From: Odontesthes bonariensis
Lineage: Eukaryota; Chordata; Actinopteri; Atheriniformes; Atherinopsidae
Length of the DNA: 64,000 bases
Assembly (NCBI RefSeq): GCF_027942865.1
Contig: NC_134507.1
Span: 35,393,711 to 35,457,710, forward strand
Direction of reading: 5' to 3'
The notes under the pieces are model-generated. The model was not told the origin of the DNA, ran no database searches, and saw only the letters and a list, made by a program, of their open reading frames with translations. The position numbers and the translations under genes were made by a program. Positions 32,925-43,636 of the stretch are shown in pieces. Positions within the stretch are counted from its first letter, which is position 1. Every line of letters starts with the position of its first letter.

Positions 32925-35900
32925 TCAGAGGAGATCCCCACCCTGTTGCTCCTTCCCACCTGCCTCACCCGGCGAGCCAGGCCGTCGCTGCTTTGACCTT
33001 TTTGTGTGTAGCTCCGGCTCCTTCATCCGAATGGGCACAGAGGCGATTCTTCTTTGTGGATGTGTCCTAGGCCCGCCGCCTGCAGCTCCGGCCGCTTGAG
33101 CCGCTGCTGCGGCCATCCGGATCACAGCCACGGGGGGGATCTGCATGCGCTTCCTCACCAGCAAGTTCCTGGAGGTCCACATGGCGTCTTTGATGGCGGC
33201 TAGGGTGAGCCACTGCTTGGCAAAGTCATTCTTTTTTATTTTTGTTTGGCTCACCCCATAGAGCACGAGTTGTGCTGTGAGGACCTCCCTTGCTGGCAAG
33301 TACGGGAATTGCAAGGAGCCGGCTGTTGCCCACTGGTCTGCAGCAGCGCTGCACTCCCAGAGCAGGTGCCTCACCGACTCGGGCGCGCCACAACCAGGTC
33401 GCGGGCAGGTTGAGATCGCTGACATGCCCCGGGAGTGCATAACGGACCTGACTGGGAGGATCTCATGAGCCACCATCCACGACAGGTCCCGGAGTCTGTT
33501 TGGGAGAGCGGAATTGTTGACGTTGCACCAAACTGTTGAGGGCTCGCCGAACGCGAGCCCACGCACTGGACTCACTGGTTCCCGCTCCTGCACAACAGAA
33601 ATCAAAGAGCGGTGGTTTGTTAAAACATGCAACTCCTCTGCCTCCAAGTTAAAATGCTTTAAAAACGTCTGGATAAAAGCATAGGATGGTGGCAGGCTAA
33701 AAGACACAGGCACTTTTAGGTCGGTGGGTAAAATCTTCAGTCTTCTGAGGTAAGAACCCATCCAGAATCGTGTCATTGCTTTAGTTTTGGGGTTTCCGGA
33801 TGGATCTGTGGCGTGTAGGATGTGCAGTGTAGTGTATCTGCTTCCTAAAAACAAATAAAAATCAGGCACTCCTTTTCCGCCTTTCTCTTTTTGTTTCTTC
33901 ATTACATCTCTCCTCAGTCTTTCCCACTTGGAGCCCCACAGAAAGTAAAAAATGGCTCGGTCCAGGTCTAAAAGCACTTTTCTAGGTGGGATAAAAACAG
34001 AACTGATTAGTAAAAGCAAAGGTAAAATCACGGCTTTGATGATTAAAACCTTTCCTTCAATGGTCAGTCCTCTAAGTCCCCAGTATCCTAGTCTTTGCTT
34101 TACTTTCCCTACCACGTCTGGCCAGTTTGATGTCCCTCCCCCTTCCTTGTCAAAATTAATCCCCAGTATTTTCTGTTTTGTCTGGGTTATAGTCACGGGG
34201 AGTCCTGCAGTCTCAGTCGCTGTCCATGGCCCGTAAAATTGGGCTTGGGTCTTGTTTCTGTTTAGTTTTGCCCCAGAGGCCCGTCCATACCAGTCAGTCA
34301 AGTCCAGAGTCCTATTGATGGATATTAGGTCTGTACATAAAATGTTTACGTCGTCCATATATAAAACACACTTTGTCGATAGTCCCCCGCTCCCCGGGAC
34401 TCTCACCCCATTGATTCGGTGGTCCCTTCTCAAGCTCTGTGCCAGTGGTTCCACACAGATGATGTAGAGGAGGGCAGATAACGGACAACCCTGACGGACA
34501 CCGCAGTGGATGTTTACTGCTTTTGTCAGATGCCCGTTAACAAGGAATTTGCTGGTAATGCCCCGGTACAGCAGACCCACCCAAGCTATAAACCTTTCTG
34601 GGAACCCCATTTTTGGCAGTACCTGGAAAAGTTACTGGTGCGAGACCCGATCAAAGGCTTTCTCAAAGTCTAAATTTAGGACTGCTAGCCGAATGTTTCT
34701 GTCTCTCGCATAACAGATGGTGTCTCGGATCAGTACGAGGCTGTCGGTTATCTTCCTCCCCGGGATGGCACAGGCTTGATCCGGGTGAATCAGGTCTTCT
34801 AAAAACAAGGACATACGTGAGGCTAAAAGTTTACTAAAAAGTTTACAGTCAAAGTTTAAAAGTGTAATCGGTCTCCAATTCTTCAAGTCAGTCTTGTCTT
34901 TTTTTTTGTGAAGAAGAGTCACTATCCCTGCTCTAAAACTGTCAGGAAGTCGGTCAAGTTGCTCAAATTCCATAAAAACAGTAAACAGGTCAGGTGCTAA
35001 AATATCCCAAAAGGTCGAATAAAATTCCAAGGGAAGTCCATCTTGTCCTGGGGACTTCCCTTTCTTAAAATTTGTAAAACATTTATTTAACTCTGAAATT
35101 GTAAAATCTTGGGTTAAAAGCACACTGTCTTTTACTGTTTTTTCTATGAAATTTAAAACTTCTGTCATGGTGTCCATTTCAACAGGTTTTTGTTCGTACA
35201 GTTCACGATAAAATTGTTCAACAGCTTGTTTAATTTCTTCCATTGAATCAACTGTGCACCCGTTCTCTTTTGTTAGCTTTAAAATGGCCCCCCCTTTATT
35301 CACAATTTTCTTAAAAAAATACCTTGTGCACTTCTCTCCTTCCTCTATTTCTCGTTCCCTGCTTCTTAAAATGACACCCTTACTTTTAATATCTGCTAAA
35401 ACCGACATCTCTGTTTTCACTTGTTTAATTTCATCATTAAAATCCATCCCTTGTTGGTTTAATTTAAAATAGCGCTGTAGTCGCTTCTGCAGTCCCATCA
35501 TGCGTCTGTTTTCCCTATTCTTTTTTCTCCTACCTGCCTGTCTAAAGAAAGTCTGGGTCTTTTCCTTCACCATTTCCCACCAGTGTGCACGTGTATCGTA
35601 AAAGTCTTGAAGGGTCTGCCACTCGTGGTACTGCTCCCGGTACTGACTAACTATTTCATCTTCTTTTAAAAGGGAGCAGTTTAGTTTCCACAGACCACTT
35701 CCGGAAGTCACACCCGAAGAGAGTGATAGGGTGCAGGAAAGCATCAGGTGATCAGAAAAGAAAACGGGGGTCAATCTAGCATCGGTTGGTGGGCAGTCCC
35801 GTGTAAAAAGGTAGTCTATACGAGAGGCTCTGGTGCCATCACCACTGAACCAGGTGAAGCCCTCCTCTCTGGGATGCATGGTTTTAAAACAGTCCTGAAG

Positions 35901-36455
35901 TTTAAAATCCTTGCATATGCCCTGTAATAAAACCGATGTTTTGTCAACTTTAAAAAATTCCCCTGCTCTTTTTCTGTCACTCCTGCTTAAAATACAGTTA
36001 AAATCACCCCCTAAAACTAGTGGTGCCCTACCTAGCATGTGGGACTGCAGGTTTTCTAAAAGGTCATACCGGTCATTTTTTTCGTTAAAGCCATAAATAT
36101 TTAAGAGGTTAAAATCTTGTCCCATAAAAGTCAAATATGCTAAAAGTGCCCGTCCGTCTCTCACCACAGTGCTGCCCTTCACCAGAACCTGAGGGTTGTT
36201 GATTAAAATGGCCACTCCATCATTTTTGTTTTGGTTGGATCCACTCCACAATGATGTCTGTGGCCACATCTCCTCCCACTGTCTGTAGTGCTTTAAAAAC
36301 GGTAGGCCGCATTCCTGTATTAAAAGAACATCTGACTTAAAAGAACTAAGAAAGGATAAAACACTCTGGGCTCTAACTTTCGACTTTACACTTCTCACAT
36401 TTATAGTTGAGAGAGTGAGTGTCATGAGTATGGTTAAAAACAACAGGTATGACAT
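32925..36455 (-). pseudogene. Keno-like ORF2, one nonsense mutation
   Basis: Same 1,176-codon frame as copies 2 and 3, interrupted once: the Tyr codon after DRVSHQ (residue 608) is TAA here (34,629-34,631), just past reverse-transcriptase motif A. Frame is kept, and the rest (from Met 616) stays open to the normal stop. A few further substitutions exist, for example Gln to Pro before MGFPERF. Confidence 0.92.
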
Positions 36456-36504
36456 CTTAAAAGACTAAAAGGGGGTTAAAACAATTAAAATGTCTTAAAA
36501 GCAG

Positions 36505-37812
36505 TTATGTAATTTCTTGTGAATGGAGCTCTTCCTTCACTTCTACAGGTGAGAGGCGAGGGTGTTGAGCTCTATTCCCCGGTCGGACTCTGGGGGTTGG
36601 CCTCTGTTGCAAGGTTTTGTTAAACTTTGAGTCTCTAGGGGTTGATTGCAGAACTACATTTAAAAAAGAGACCTCATTTGGTGAATTGGAGGGGAAGACT
36701 CTGGGCTCCTCCACAGATGAACTGTCTGAGGTAGTCCCAGCTCTTCCCCTCTTCTCTGAGACTATAGGAGAATCAGAGGACAATTCTGATGCAAGCCTCT
36801 TTGTTTGCTGGGCATCTGGGAGGGAGGCATCCTCGCTATCATCCTGTGATTGGACTTCTTCACATTCTGAACTAGCTCCGCCTTCTGCCTGCATCACCTC
36901 CTCCTCTCCAGAACTCTCCATTGGTGGGGGTGTAGCAGGCCCCTCCCCCTCCTCGGCCTCACCTGACTGCTGTCCACCATTCAGGGATTTTGGCGGGAAG
37001 TTTGAATTTTCCAGCCCAGCTGTTTCAAGTAGCTCGTTAACTGCCTCGGTCTGCCCTCCATTTCCTTCCCGCGTTTTTTTGGATTTCAATTTGTTGGCAA
37101 AGGATTTTGGGCAATCTCTGAAGAGGTGGTTTGATTCTCCACAGAGATTGCACTTTCTGCCATTCGTACACTCTTCGAAGGTGTGACCGATTCCTCTACA
37201 TTTGCCACAAAACACCTTCGTGCAGGCCTCCACCAGGTGCCCGTGCTCCCCACACTTGCGGCAGAGTTTGGGCTGTCCCTGGTAGTGGATGTAGCCTCTG
37301 TTTTCTCCCAAGACAATCATGGATGGGAGATGTTTCAGGCCCTGGAAGCCCTGGGGGTCTTGCCATTGTTGGATGGGGACCCTCCAGGCGCAGTTCCAGA
37401 TGCCGTCAACATCCCTCACCTTCATTGACTGGCCTTTAACAGTGCAGAATCTTCCCAACCATATACAGATATCTTCTGCGTTCACCATTTCATTGAACAT
37501 TCTGACAATTACTGTCTTCAGAGTATTGTCAGTAAGTTTCTCAACAGTAAACGCAGAAAACTGGGCTTGCACATTACCAAATCTCATCCAAAACTCCTGC
37601 AGCAAAGCTGCAGTGCGAAAACTTACATTGAAACCTTTGTTAAAAGGCAATGACAGGATGCAATTCAAATCGTCTGGCTTGAAGTTCAATATGTTTTGAA
37701 TTAGCTTCCGAGAGAAGTCCAATCTGGACATCTCTAAAAGCTTTCCTTCTTTTTCTTTAAATAAAAATCTAGCGCTGTGGTGCCTCCTCATGCCAGCATA
37801 GTTAGCCGACAT
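36505..37812 (-). CDS. Keno-like ORF1 protein, copy 1
   Basis: 435 residues, open. The N-terminal ~180 residues form a conserved domain without named family. Then come three CCHC zinc knuckles ([42 protein letters not shown]) and a Ser/Glu-rich acidic tail. ORF1 proteins of this clade bind the element RNA. One Glu shorter than copies 2 and 3 in the acidic run. Confidence 0.88.
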   Translation of the reverse strand: MSANYAGMRRHHSARFLFKEKEGKLLEMSRLDFSRKLIQNILNFKPDDLNCILSLPFNKGFNVSFRTAALLQEFWMRFGNVQAQFSAFTVEKLTDNTLKTVIVRMFNEMVNAEDICIWLGRFCTVKGQSMKVRDVDGIWNCAWRVPIQQWQDPQGFQGLKHLPSMIVLGENRGYIHYQGQPKLCRKCGEHGHLVEACTKVFCGKCRGIGHTFEECTNGRKCNLCGESNHLFRDCPKSFANKLKSKKTREGNGGQTEAVNELLETAGLENSNFPPKSLNGGQQSGEAEEGEGPATPPPMESSGEEEVMQAEGGASSECEEVQSQDDSEDASLPDAQQTKRLASELSSDSPIVSEKRGRAGTTSDSSSVEEPRVFPSNSPNEVSFLNVVLQSTPRDSKFNKTLQQRPTPRVRPGNRAQHPRLSPVEVKEELHSQEIT

Positions 37813-38167
37813 GATGGAGGCACCACAAACAGTTTTTAAATAAAATGCTTAAAAGAACACTAATAAATATCACACTAAAACCCAATAAAAGAGTAAAAAG
37901 TGGATAAAAGGGTACTAAAAAGGGATACTTACCTTCCTCCAAAAAAAAAAAAAAAAAAGGAACTCCGACACTGACCCTGTTTCAGCTGAAACTCGTTCAA
38001 AAAGCAAAAACCTGAAGAAAAGGGGTAATAAAGGAAAATTTTGACAAAGAACTGCAACTACAAAAGAGTTGGAATACTTTGACCACGCACAAAAAATAAC
38101 CTCCAAAGCGTGAGAATTTAATGCCGAAAAGGCATAAAATAGTCCACCCAAAGGAGGCGATCGCAGT

Positions 38168-38192
38168 CTTAGCCAAAAGGCCGAGAAGCGAT
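38168..38192 (-). pseudogene. U2 snRNA 5' fragment (nt 1-25), LINE copy 1
   Basis: ATCGCTTCTCGGCCTTTTGG then CTAAG. U2 nt 26-37 are missing between here and the 3' part. Confidence 0.93.
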
Positions 38193-38491
38193 TACCCTCC
38201 ACTGTTTCACGTCCGAGAGCCCTTCCTGGCACAATGCGCACTTGTGGCGGTGCTCTTTTTTTGCCTACAAAGCGTCACTTTGCACCTCCGCCCACCCGCT
38301 GCAGTGAGCACTCTTCAGCCGTTTCAGATGGTACAACTTTGCACTCCCGCCCGCTCCACTGAGCACCATTCAAACAACAACAATTTAGCGCTCCAGGCTT
38401 TGAACATGGGCACGGTCTCAAGAAATAAGGTGACTCTACTCCGAGAAGTCACTTGGCACAGCAAGAAGATTTCCTTTGCACAGACAGAATG

Positions 38492-38610
38492 GGCTTCAGC
38501 CGCAAAGGTAAAGCCTTCCCAAAATAGAAACAACTCATTAATGCTGCTCTCCACGGAAGTCTTTAGTAAAAGGCGAAAGACTTGTACGTTATGAAGAGAA
38601 ACCAGAGTAC
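38492..38610 (-). ncRNA. U5 snRNA, copy 1
   Basis: 119 nt. Starts GTACTCTGGTTTCTCTTC; has the invariant loop CGCCTTTTACTAAAG that contacts exon ends during splicing, then TTCCGTGGAGAG, the Sm site, and a 3' hairpin GGCTT..AAGCC. U5 is a core RNA of the U4/U6.U5 tri-snRNP. The Sm site here reads ATTTTGGG, whereas copies 2, 4 and 5 read ATTTTTGG. Proximal element at -63. Confidence 0.95.
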
Positions 38611-38915
38611 GAGAATTTGACACTGCGGGAGCAGTGCATCAGGCTAGTTGGTATAGCCACCTTCCCCACGGTGAGCTTTGCTTGGTTGAGACGCTGGCTC
38701 CTCGGCCGACCAGGTAGGAACAATCGGGCCCTATTCAATGGCTGCTTTGTCTTTTACTCTGTGCAAAAGACTAGGGGTGTTGAGGCTTTGTTCTGACCGC
38801 TCATTGGGTGTAGAGGTTTCTTTCAAGCAATTCTCCCAGTCGGCCCAATCCCAGAGCCATCTCAAAGTGGAGTTCACTTTCACTCTCTTTTCGCAGACTA
38901 AAAGCCAGAGTTTTA

Positions 38916-38992
38916 TCTCAGAAGCTAAGCAGAGTCGGGCCTGGTTAGTACTTGGATGGGGAGACCGCCAGGGAATACCAGGTGCTGTAAGC
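38916..38992 (+). pseudogene. 5S rRNA 3' half, copy 1
   Basis: 77 nt matching 5S from about nt 46 to the 3' end (CAGAAGCTAAGCAG.. to ..GTGCTGTAAGC), followed by CTTTT, a possible Pol III terminator. The 5' third of 5S is absent. The internal promoter region is present, but with an added G in GGATGGGGAGACCGCC. It faces the full 5S gene. Confidence 0.9.
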
Positions 38993-39225
38993 CTTTTGGC
39001 TTCTCCAGGCGCATGCAGTTTGACTGCGTCAAATGCAAAGGCAGTCCCTGTTTGACTTTTTGGAACTGCTCCTTTGTCAGGACAAAGTTAAATGTATGAG
39101 GATCAAAGGCAACCATGACCTGGGACACCTTAGCAGATCCAGGATCAGCAAGATGGATCACAGGGTGATCAACAGATGTTTCAACAAAAGACATGCAGAG
39201 AGAAGAGAAGACAAGAGAGAAAAAT

Positions 39226-39343
39226 GCTTACAGCACCTGGTATTCCCAAGCCGTCTCCAATCCAAGTACTAACCAGGCCCGACCCTGCTTGGCTTCCGAG
39301 TTCGGACGAGATCGGGCGTGTTCAGGGCGGTGTGGCCGTAAGC
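39226..39343 (-). rRNA. 5S rRNA, copy 1
   Basis: 118 nt, GCTTACGGCCACACCGCCC to ..GTGCTGTAAGC, then CATTTTTC (T5 terminator). The C-box reads GGATTGGAGACGG instead of GGATGGGAGACGG in copies 2 and 3, which may weaken TFIIIA binding. An ATATTTG box lies near -27. Confidence 0.94.
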
Positions 39344-39710
39344 CACAGTCCCCGTGACAAATATGTGTTACATAGGTGCTGGAACCATACGTTTCCCCTA
39401 TTTTACCAGAGAGTTGGCTTGAGAGGCTGATGTTGAGCCTGCACGTCGACTTCCCTGATGTGATTGTTCTCTGCAGCTGAAAATGGGACTCTCAGATAAC
39501 TTAGTGTGTGTCTGTCAAGCTCCTCTGTTCTCTGTGTGTAGTTTGGTGTTCATGGTCATACAGAGAAACCAGGGAAGCTCAATCCCACGACGTGCTCATA
39601 AACTGCGTCTTTTCTAAAGATTATAGTTCCATTTTAGAAGTCAGAATACAATGGCTCCCTGAAACTACCACCATGTACAGCTGGTTTTGTTATTTCACAA
39701 GAGTTGGGAA

Positions 39711-39898
39711 GAGTGCACCGTTCCCGGCGGCACTGCAGTACCGGGTCGATGCGTGGAGTGAACGGAGCAAGCCCCTTTTTCAACCCCTGTGCCTAAAAAT
39801 CCATTTAATATGTAGTCCTCATATAGAGGACGTATCAGATATTAAACTGATAAGAACAGATACTACACTTGATCTTAGCCAAAAGGCCGAGAAGCGAT
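39711..39898 (-). ncRNA. U2 snRNA, complete copy A
   Basis: 188 nt. 5' end ATCGCTTCTCGGCCTTTTGG, branch-point recognition GTAGTA at nt 33-38, stem IIa GTCCTC..GAGGAC, Sm site ATTTTTAGG, and 3' stem-loops III/IV with GGGGCTTGCTCC and a CCCGG..CCGGG stem. U2 pairs with the intron branch site. Compared with the common vertebrate sequence the IIa loop is TATAT and several stem changes are paired with compensating ones. Promoter intact. Confidence 0.95.
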
Positions 39899-39944
39899 AA
39901 CCCTCCACCGTTTCACGTCCGAGAGCCCTTCCTGGCACAATGCG

Positions 39945-39958
39945 CACTTGTGGCGGTG
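39945..39958 (-). promoter_or_regulatory. U2 proximal sequence element
   Basis: On the minus strand CACCGCCACAAGTG starts at -60. The same box is at 41,634-41,647 for copy B and before each LINE-split U2. The rightmost U2 has lost it. Confidence 0.7.
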
Positions 39959-39983
39959 CTCTTTTTTTGCCTACAAAGCGTCA

Positions 39984-40058
39984 CTTTGCACCTCCGCCCA
40001 CCCGCTGCAGTGAGCACTCTTCAGCCGTTTCAGATGGTACAACTTTGCACTCCCGCCC
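39984..40058 (-). promoter_or_regulatory. U2 distal control region, two GC/octamer-like boxes
   Basis: Minus strand has GGGCGGGAGTGCAAAG (40,043-40,058) and GGGCGGAGGTGCAAAG (39,984-39,999), about -145 and -86. Each combines a GC box with a TGCAAAG octamer-like core, as expected for snRNA distal elements. Repeated in all units. Confidence 0.5.
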
Positions 40059-40197
40059 GCTCCACTGAGCACCATTCAAACAACAACAATTTAGCGCTCC
40101 AGGCTTTGAACATGGGCACGGTCTCAAGAAATAAGGTGACTCTACTCCGAGAAGTCACTTGGCACAGCAAGAAGATTTCCTTTGCACAGACAGAATG

Positions 40198-40316
40198 GGC
40201 TTCAGCCGCAAAGGTAAAGCCTTCCAAAAATAGAAACAACTCATTAATGCTGCTCTCCACGGAAGTCTTTAGTAAAAGGCGAAAGACTTGTACGTTATGA
40301 AGAGAAACCAGAGTAC
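40198..40316 (-). ncRNA. U5 snRNA, copy 2
   Basis: 119 nt. Identical to copy 1 except the Sm site ATTTTTGG. All conserved loops present. Confidence 0.95.
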
Positions 40317-40365
40317 GAGAATTTGACACTGCGGGAGCAGTGCATCAGGCTAGTTGGCATAGCCA

Positions 40366-40380
40366 CCTTCCCCACGGTGA
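40366..40380 (-). promoter_or_regulatory. U5 proximal sequence element
   Basis: Minus strand TCACCGTGGGGAAGG with its CACCG starting at -63 of U5. It is conserved before all five U5 genes (for example ending at 38,674 for copy 1). Confidence 0.7.
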
Positions 40381-40621
40381 GCTTTGCTTGGTTGAGACGC
40401 TGGCTCCTCGGCCGACCAGGTAGGAACAATCGGGCCCTATTCAATGGCTGCTTTGTCTTTTACTCTGTGCAAAAGACTAGGGGTGTTGAGGCTTTGTTCT
40501 GACCGCTCATTGGGTGTAGAGGTTTTTTTCAAGCAATTCTCCCAGTCGGCCCAATCCCAGAGCCATCTCAAAGTGGAGTTCACTTTCACTCTCTTTTCGC
40601 AGACTAAAAGCCAGAGTTTTA

Positions 40622-40698
40622 TCTCAGAAGCTAAGCAGAGTCGGGCCTGGTTAGTACTTGGATGGGGAGACCGCCAGGGAATACCAGGTGCTGTAAGC
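40622..40698 (+). pseudogene. 5S rRNA 3' half, copy 2
   Basis: Same as half-copy 1, including the extra G and the CTTTT that follows. Confidence 0.9.
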
Positions 40699-40914
40699 CT
40701 TTTGGCTTCTCCAGGCGCATGCAGTTTGACTGCGTCAAATGCAAAGGCAGTCCCTGTTTGACTTTTTGGAACTGCTCCTTTGTCAGGACAAAGTTAAATG
40801 TATGAGGATCAAAGGCAACCATGACCTGGGACACCTTAGCAGATCCAGGATCAGCAAGATGGATCACAGGGTGATCAACAGATGTTTCAACAAAAGACAT
40901 GCAGAGAGAAAAAT

Positions 40915-41032
40915 GCTTACAGCACCTGGTATTCCCAAGCCGTCTCCCATCCAAGTACTAACCAGGCCCGACCCTGCTTGGCTTCCGAGTTCGGACGAGA
41001 TCGGGCGTGTTCAGGGCGGTGTGGCCGTAAGC
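40915..41032 (-). rRNA. 5S rRNA, copy 2
   Basis: 118 nt, all internal promoter boxes present, T5 run directly after the gene. One of the two best candidates for an active 5S gene here. Confidence 0.95.
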
Positions 41033-41399
41033 CACAGTCCCCGTGACAAATATGTGTTACATAGGTGCTGGAACCATACGTTTCCCCTATTTTACCAGAG
41101 AGTTGGCTTGAGAGGCTGATGTTGAGCCTGCACGTCGACTTCCCTGATGTGATTGTTCTCTGCAGCTGAAAATGGGACTCTCAGATAACTTAGTGTGTGT
41201 CTGTCAAGCTCCTCTGTTCTCTGTGTGTAGTTTGGTGTTCATGGTCATACAGAGAAACCAGGGAAGCTCAATCCCACGACGTGCTCATAAACTGCGTCTT
41301 TTCTAAAGATTATAGTTCCATTTTAGAAGTCAGAATACAATGGCTCCCTGAAACTACCACCATGTACAGCTGGTTTTGTTATTTCACAAGAGTTGGGAA

Positions 41400-41587
41400 G
41401 AGTGCACCGTTCCCGGCGGCACTGCAGTACCGGGTCGATGCGTGGAGTGAACGGAGCAAGCCCCTTTTTCAACCCCTGTGCCTAAAAATCCATTTAATAT
41501 GTAGTCCTCATATAGAGGACGTATCAGGTATTAAACTGATAAGAACAGATACTACACTTGATCTTAGCCAAAAGGCCGAGAAGCGAT
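41400..41587 (-). ncRNA. U2 snRNA, complete copy B
   Basis: 188 nt. Differs from copy A by ATACCTG in place of ATATCTG just before stem IIa. Promoter boxes intact. Confidence 0.95.
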
Positions 41588-41886
41588 AACCCTCCACTGT
41601 TTCACGTCCGAGAGCCCTTCCTGGCACAATGCGCACTTGTGGCGGTGCTCTTTTTTTGCCTACAAAGCGTCACTTTGCACCTCCGCCCACCCGCTGCAGT
41701 GAGCACTCTTCAGCCGTTTCAGATGGTACAACTTTGCACTCCCGCCCGCTCCACTGAGCACCATTCAAACAACAACAATTTAGCGCTCCAGGCTTTGAAC
41801 ATGGGCACGGTCTCAAGAAATAAGGTGACTCTACTCCGAGAAGTCACTTGGCACAGCAAGAAGATTTCCTTTGCACAGACAGAATG

Positions 41887-42005
41887 GGCTTCAGCCGCAA
41901 AGGTAAAGCCTTCCCAAAATAGAAACAACTCATTAATGCTGCTCTCCACGGAAGTCTTTAGTAAAAGGCGAAAGACTTGTACGTTATGAAGAGAAACCAG
42001 AGTAC
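41887..42005 (-). ncRNA. U5 snRNA, copy 3
   Basis: 119 nt, Sm site ATTTTGGG as in copy 1. Conserved loops unchanged. Confidence 0.95.
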
Positions 42006-42310
42006 GAGAATTTGACACTGCGGGAGCAGTGCATCAGGCTAGTTGGTATAGCCACCTTCCCCACGGTGAGCTTTGCTTGGTTGAGACGCTGGCTCCTCGG
42101 CCGACCAGGTAGGAACAATCGGGCCCTATTCAATGGCTGCTTTGTCTTTTACTCTGTGCAAAAGACTAGGGGTGTTGAGGCTTTGTTCTGACCGCTCATT
42201 GGGTGTAGAGGTTTTTTTCAAGCAATTCTCCCAGTCGGCCCAATCCCAGAGCCATCTCAAAGTGGAGTTCACTTTCACTCTCTTTTCGCAGACTAAAAGC
42301 CAGAGTTTTA

Positions 42311-42387
42311 TCTCAGAAGCTAAGCAGAGTCGGGCCTGGTTAGTACTTGGATGGGGAGACCGCCTGGGAATACCAGGTGCTGTAAGC
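42311..42387 (+). pseudogene. 5S rRNA 3' half, copy 3
   Basis: Has CGCCTGGG where copies 1 and 2 have CGCCAGGG, the form that matches canonical 5S. Confidence 0.9.
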
Positions 42388-42620
42388 CTTTTGGCTTCTC
42401 CAGGCACATGCAGTTTGACTGCGTCAAATGCAAAGGCAGTCCCTGTTTGACTTTTTGGAACTGCTCCTTTGTCAGGACAAAGTTAAATGTATGAGGATCA
42501 AAGGCAACCATGACCTGGGACACCTTAGCAGATCCAGGATCAGCAAGATGGATCACAGGGTGATCAACAGATGTTTCAACAAAAGACATGCAGAGAGAAG
42601 AGAAGACAAGAGAGAAAAAT

Positions 42621-42738
42621 GCTTACAGCACCTGGTATTCCCAAGCCGTCTCCCATCCAAGTACTAACCAGGCCCGACCCTGCTTGGCTTCCGAGTTCGG
42701 ACGAGATCGGGCGTGTTCAGGGCGGTGTGGCCGTAAGC
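42621..42738 (-). rRNA. 5S rRNA, copy 3
   Basis: 118 nt, sequence as copy 2, with the T5 terminator. Confidence 0.95.
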
Positions 42739-43105
42739 CACAGTCCCCGTGACAAATATGTGTTACATAGGTGCTGGAACCATACGTTTCCCCTATTTTA
42801 CCAGAGAGTTGGCTTGAGAGGCTGATGTTGAGCCTGCACGTCGACTTCCCTGATGTGATTGTTCTCTGCAGCTGAAAATGGGACTCTCAGATAACTTAGT
42901 GTGTGTCTGTCAAGCTCCTCTGTTCTCTGTGTGTAGTTTGGTGTTCATGGTCATACAGAGAAACCAGGGAAGCTCAATCCCACGACGTGCTCATAAACTG
43001 CGTCTTTTCTAAAGATTATAGTTCCATTTTAGAAGTCAGAATACAACGGCTCCCTGAAACTACCACCATGTACCGCTGGTTTTGTTATTTCACAAGAGTT
43101 GGGAA

Positions 43106-43256
43106 GAGTGCACCGTTCCCGGCGGCACTGCAGTACCGGGTCGATGCGTGGAGTGAACGGAGCAAGCCCCTTTTTCAACCCCTGTGCCTAAAAATCCATT
43201 TAATATGTAGTCCTCATATAGAGGACGTATCAGATATTAAACTGATAAGAACAGAT
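43106..43256 (-). pseudogene. U2 snRNA 3' part, split by LINE copy 2
   Basis: U2 nt 38 to the end. The 5' part is at 48,886-48,910. Confidence 0.93.
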
Positions 43257-43636
43257 TTTTTTTTTTTTTTTGAAAAAATTTATTGACACTAATACATCAC
43301 ATTTTCATAAAAACTTCATATTTAAGACATATGTTTTACCTATGAATAAAACATCAATAAATAAGTGTAATCTGTATAACCACATTTAAAAGAACAATAA
43401 AACAAGTTTTTTGTGGGATATTACAGATAAAGTCAATGTCGTCTAAGGTAGAAGCTACATGTGAAGTAGTTCTCATGCGAGTAGCAGTTTGTATTGAGTG
43501 TCTTTAAAAAGGAATGCATTAGTTAAAATGCTCTCTTCCAAGTCCATTTTTTGTGCAGGAGCGCAGTGAGTCCCTACCCAGGGAAACTCATTTCGCTCCC
43601 CCAAACAGTAGGTCTCTCGGAATCCTGTCGTGGTGC

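Larger units (their letters stand above)
32542..38167 (-). mobile_element. Keno-like U2-specific LINE, copy 1
   Basis: 5,626 bp, full length, same direction as U2. The 5' UTR (37,813-38,167) begins with GACTATTTTATGCC. ORF1 and ORF2 are 49 bp apart. The 3' UTR of ~380 bp has AATAAA close to a poly(A) tail. Insertion into U2 together with Tx1-type proteins points to the Keno family, described in fish as U2-targeting. ORF2 of this copy has one premature stop. Confidence 0.92.

Noticed and set aside
36617-37186. Open frames on the + strand opposite Keno-like ORF1 (also at 47,330 and 56,246)
   Set aside because: Antisense shadow of the ORF1 coding sequence; no start context or family.
32542-38167. 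Frameshift in ORF2 of LINE copy 1
   Set aside because: Comparison with copy 2 shows one TAC to TAA change and no length change, so it is a nonsense codon, not a frameshift.
40317-40621. Search for U4, U6, U11, U12, U7 or tRNA genes between U5 and the 5S half
   Set aside because: No Sm-site and stem combination, no U6 ACAGAGA box and no tRNA A/B boxes fit. The region looks like U5 promoter and spacer.
38121-43286. Repeated open frames of 84-143 codons in each array unit, on both strands
   Set aside because: They overlap U2, U5, 5S and their promoters, and repeat only because the unit repeats. Frame-preserving substitutions are not seen.
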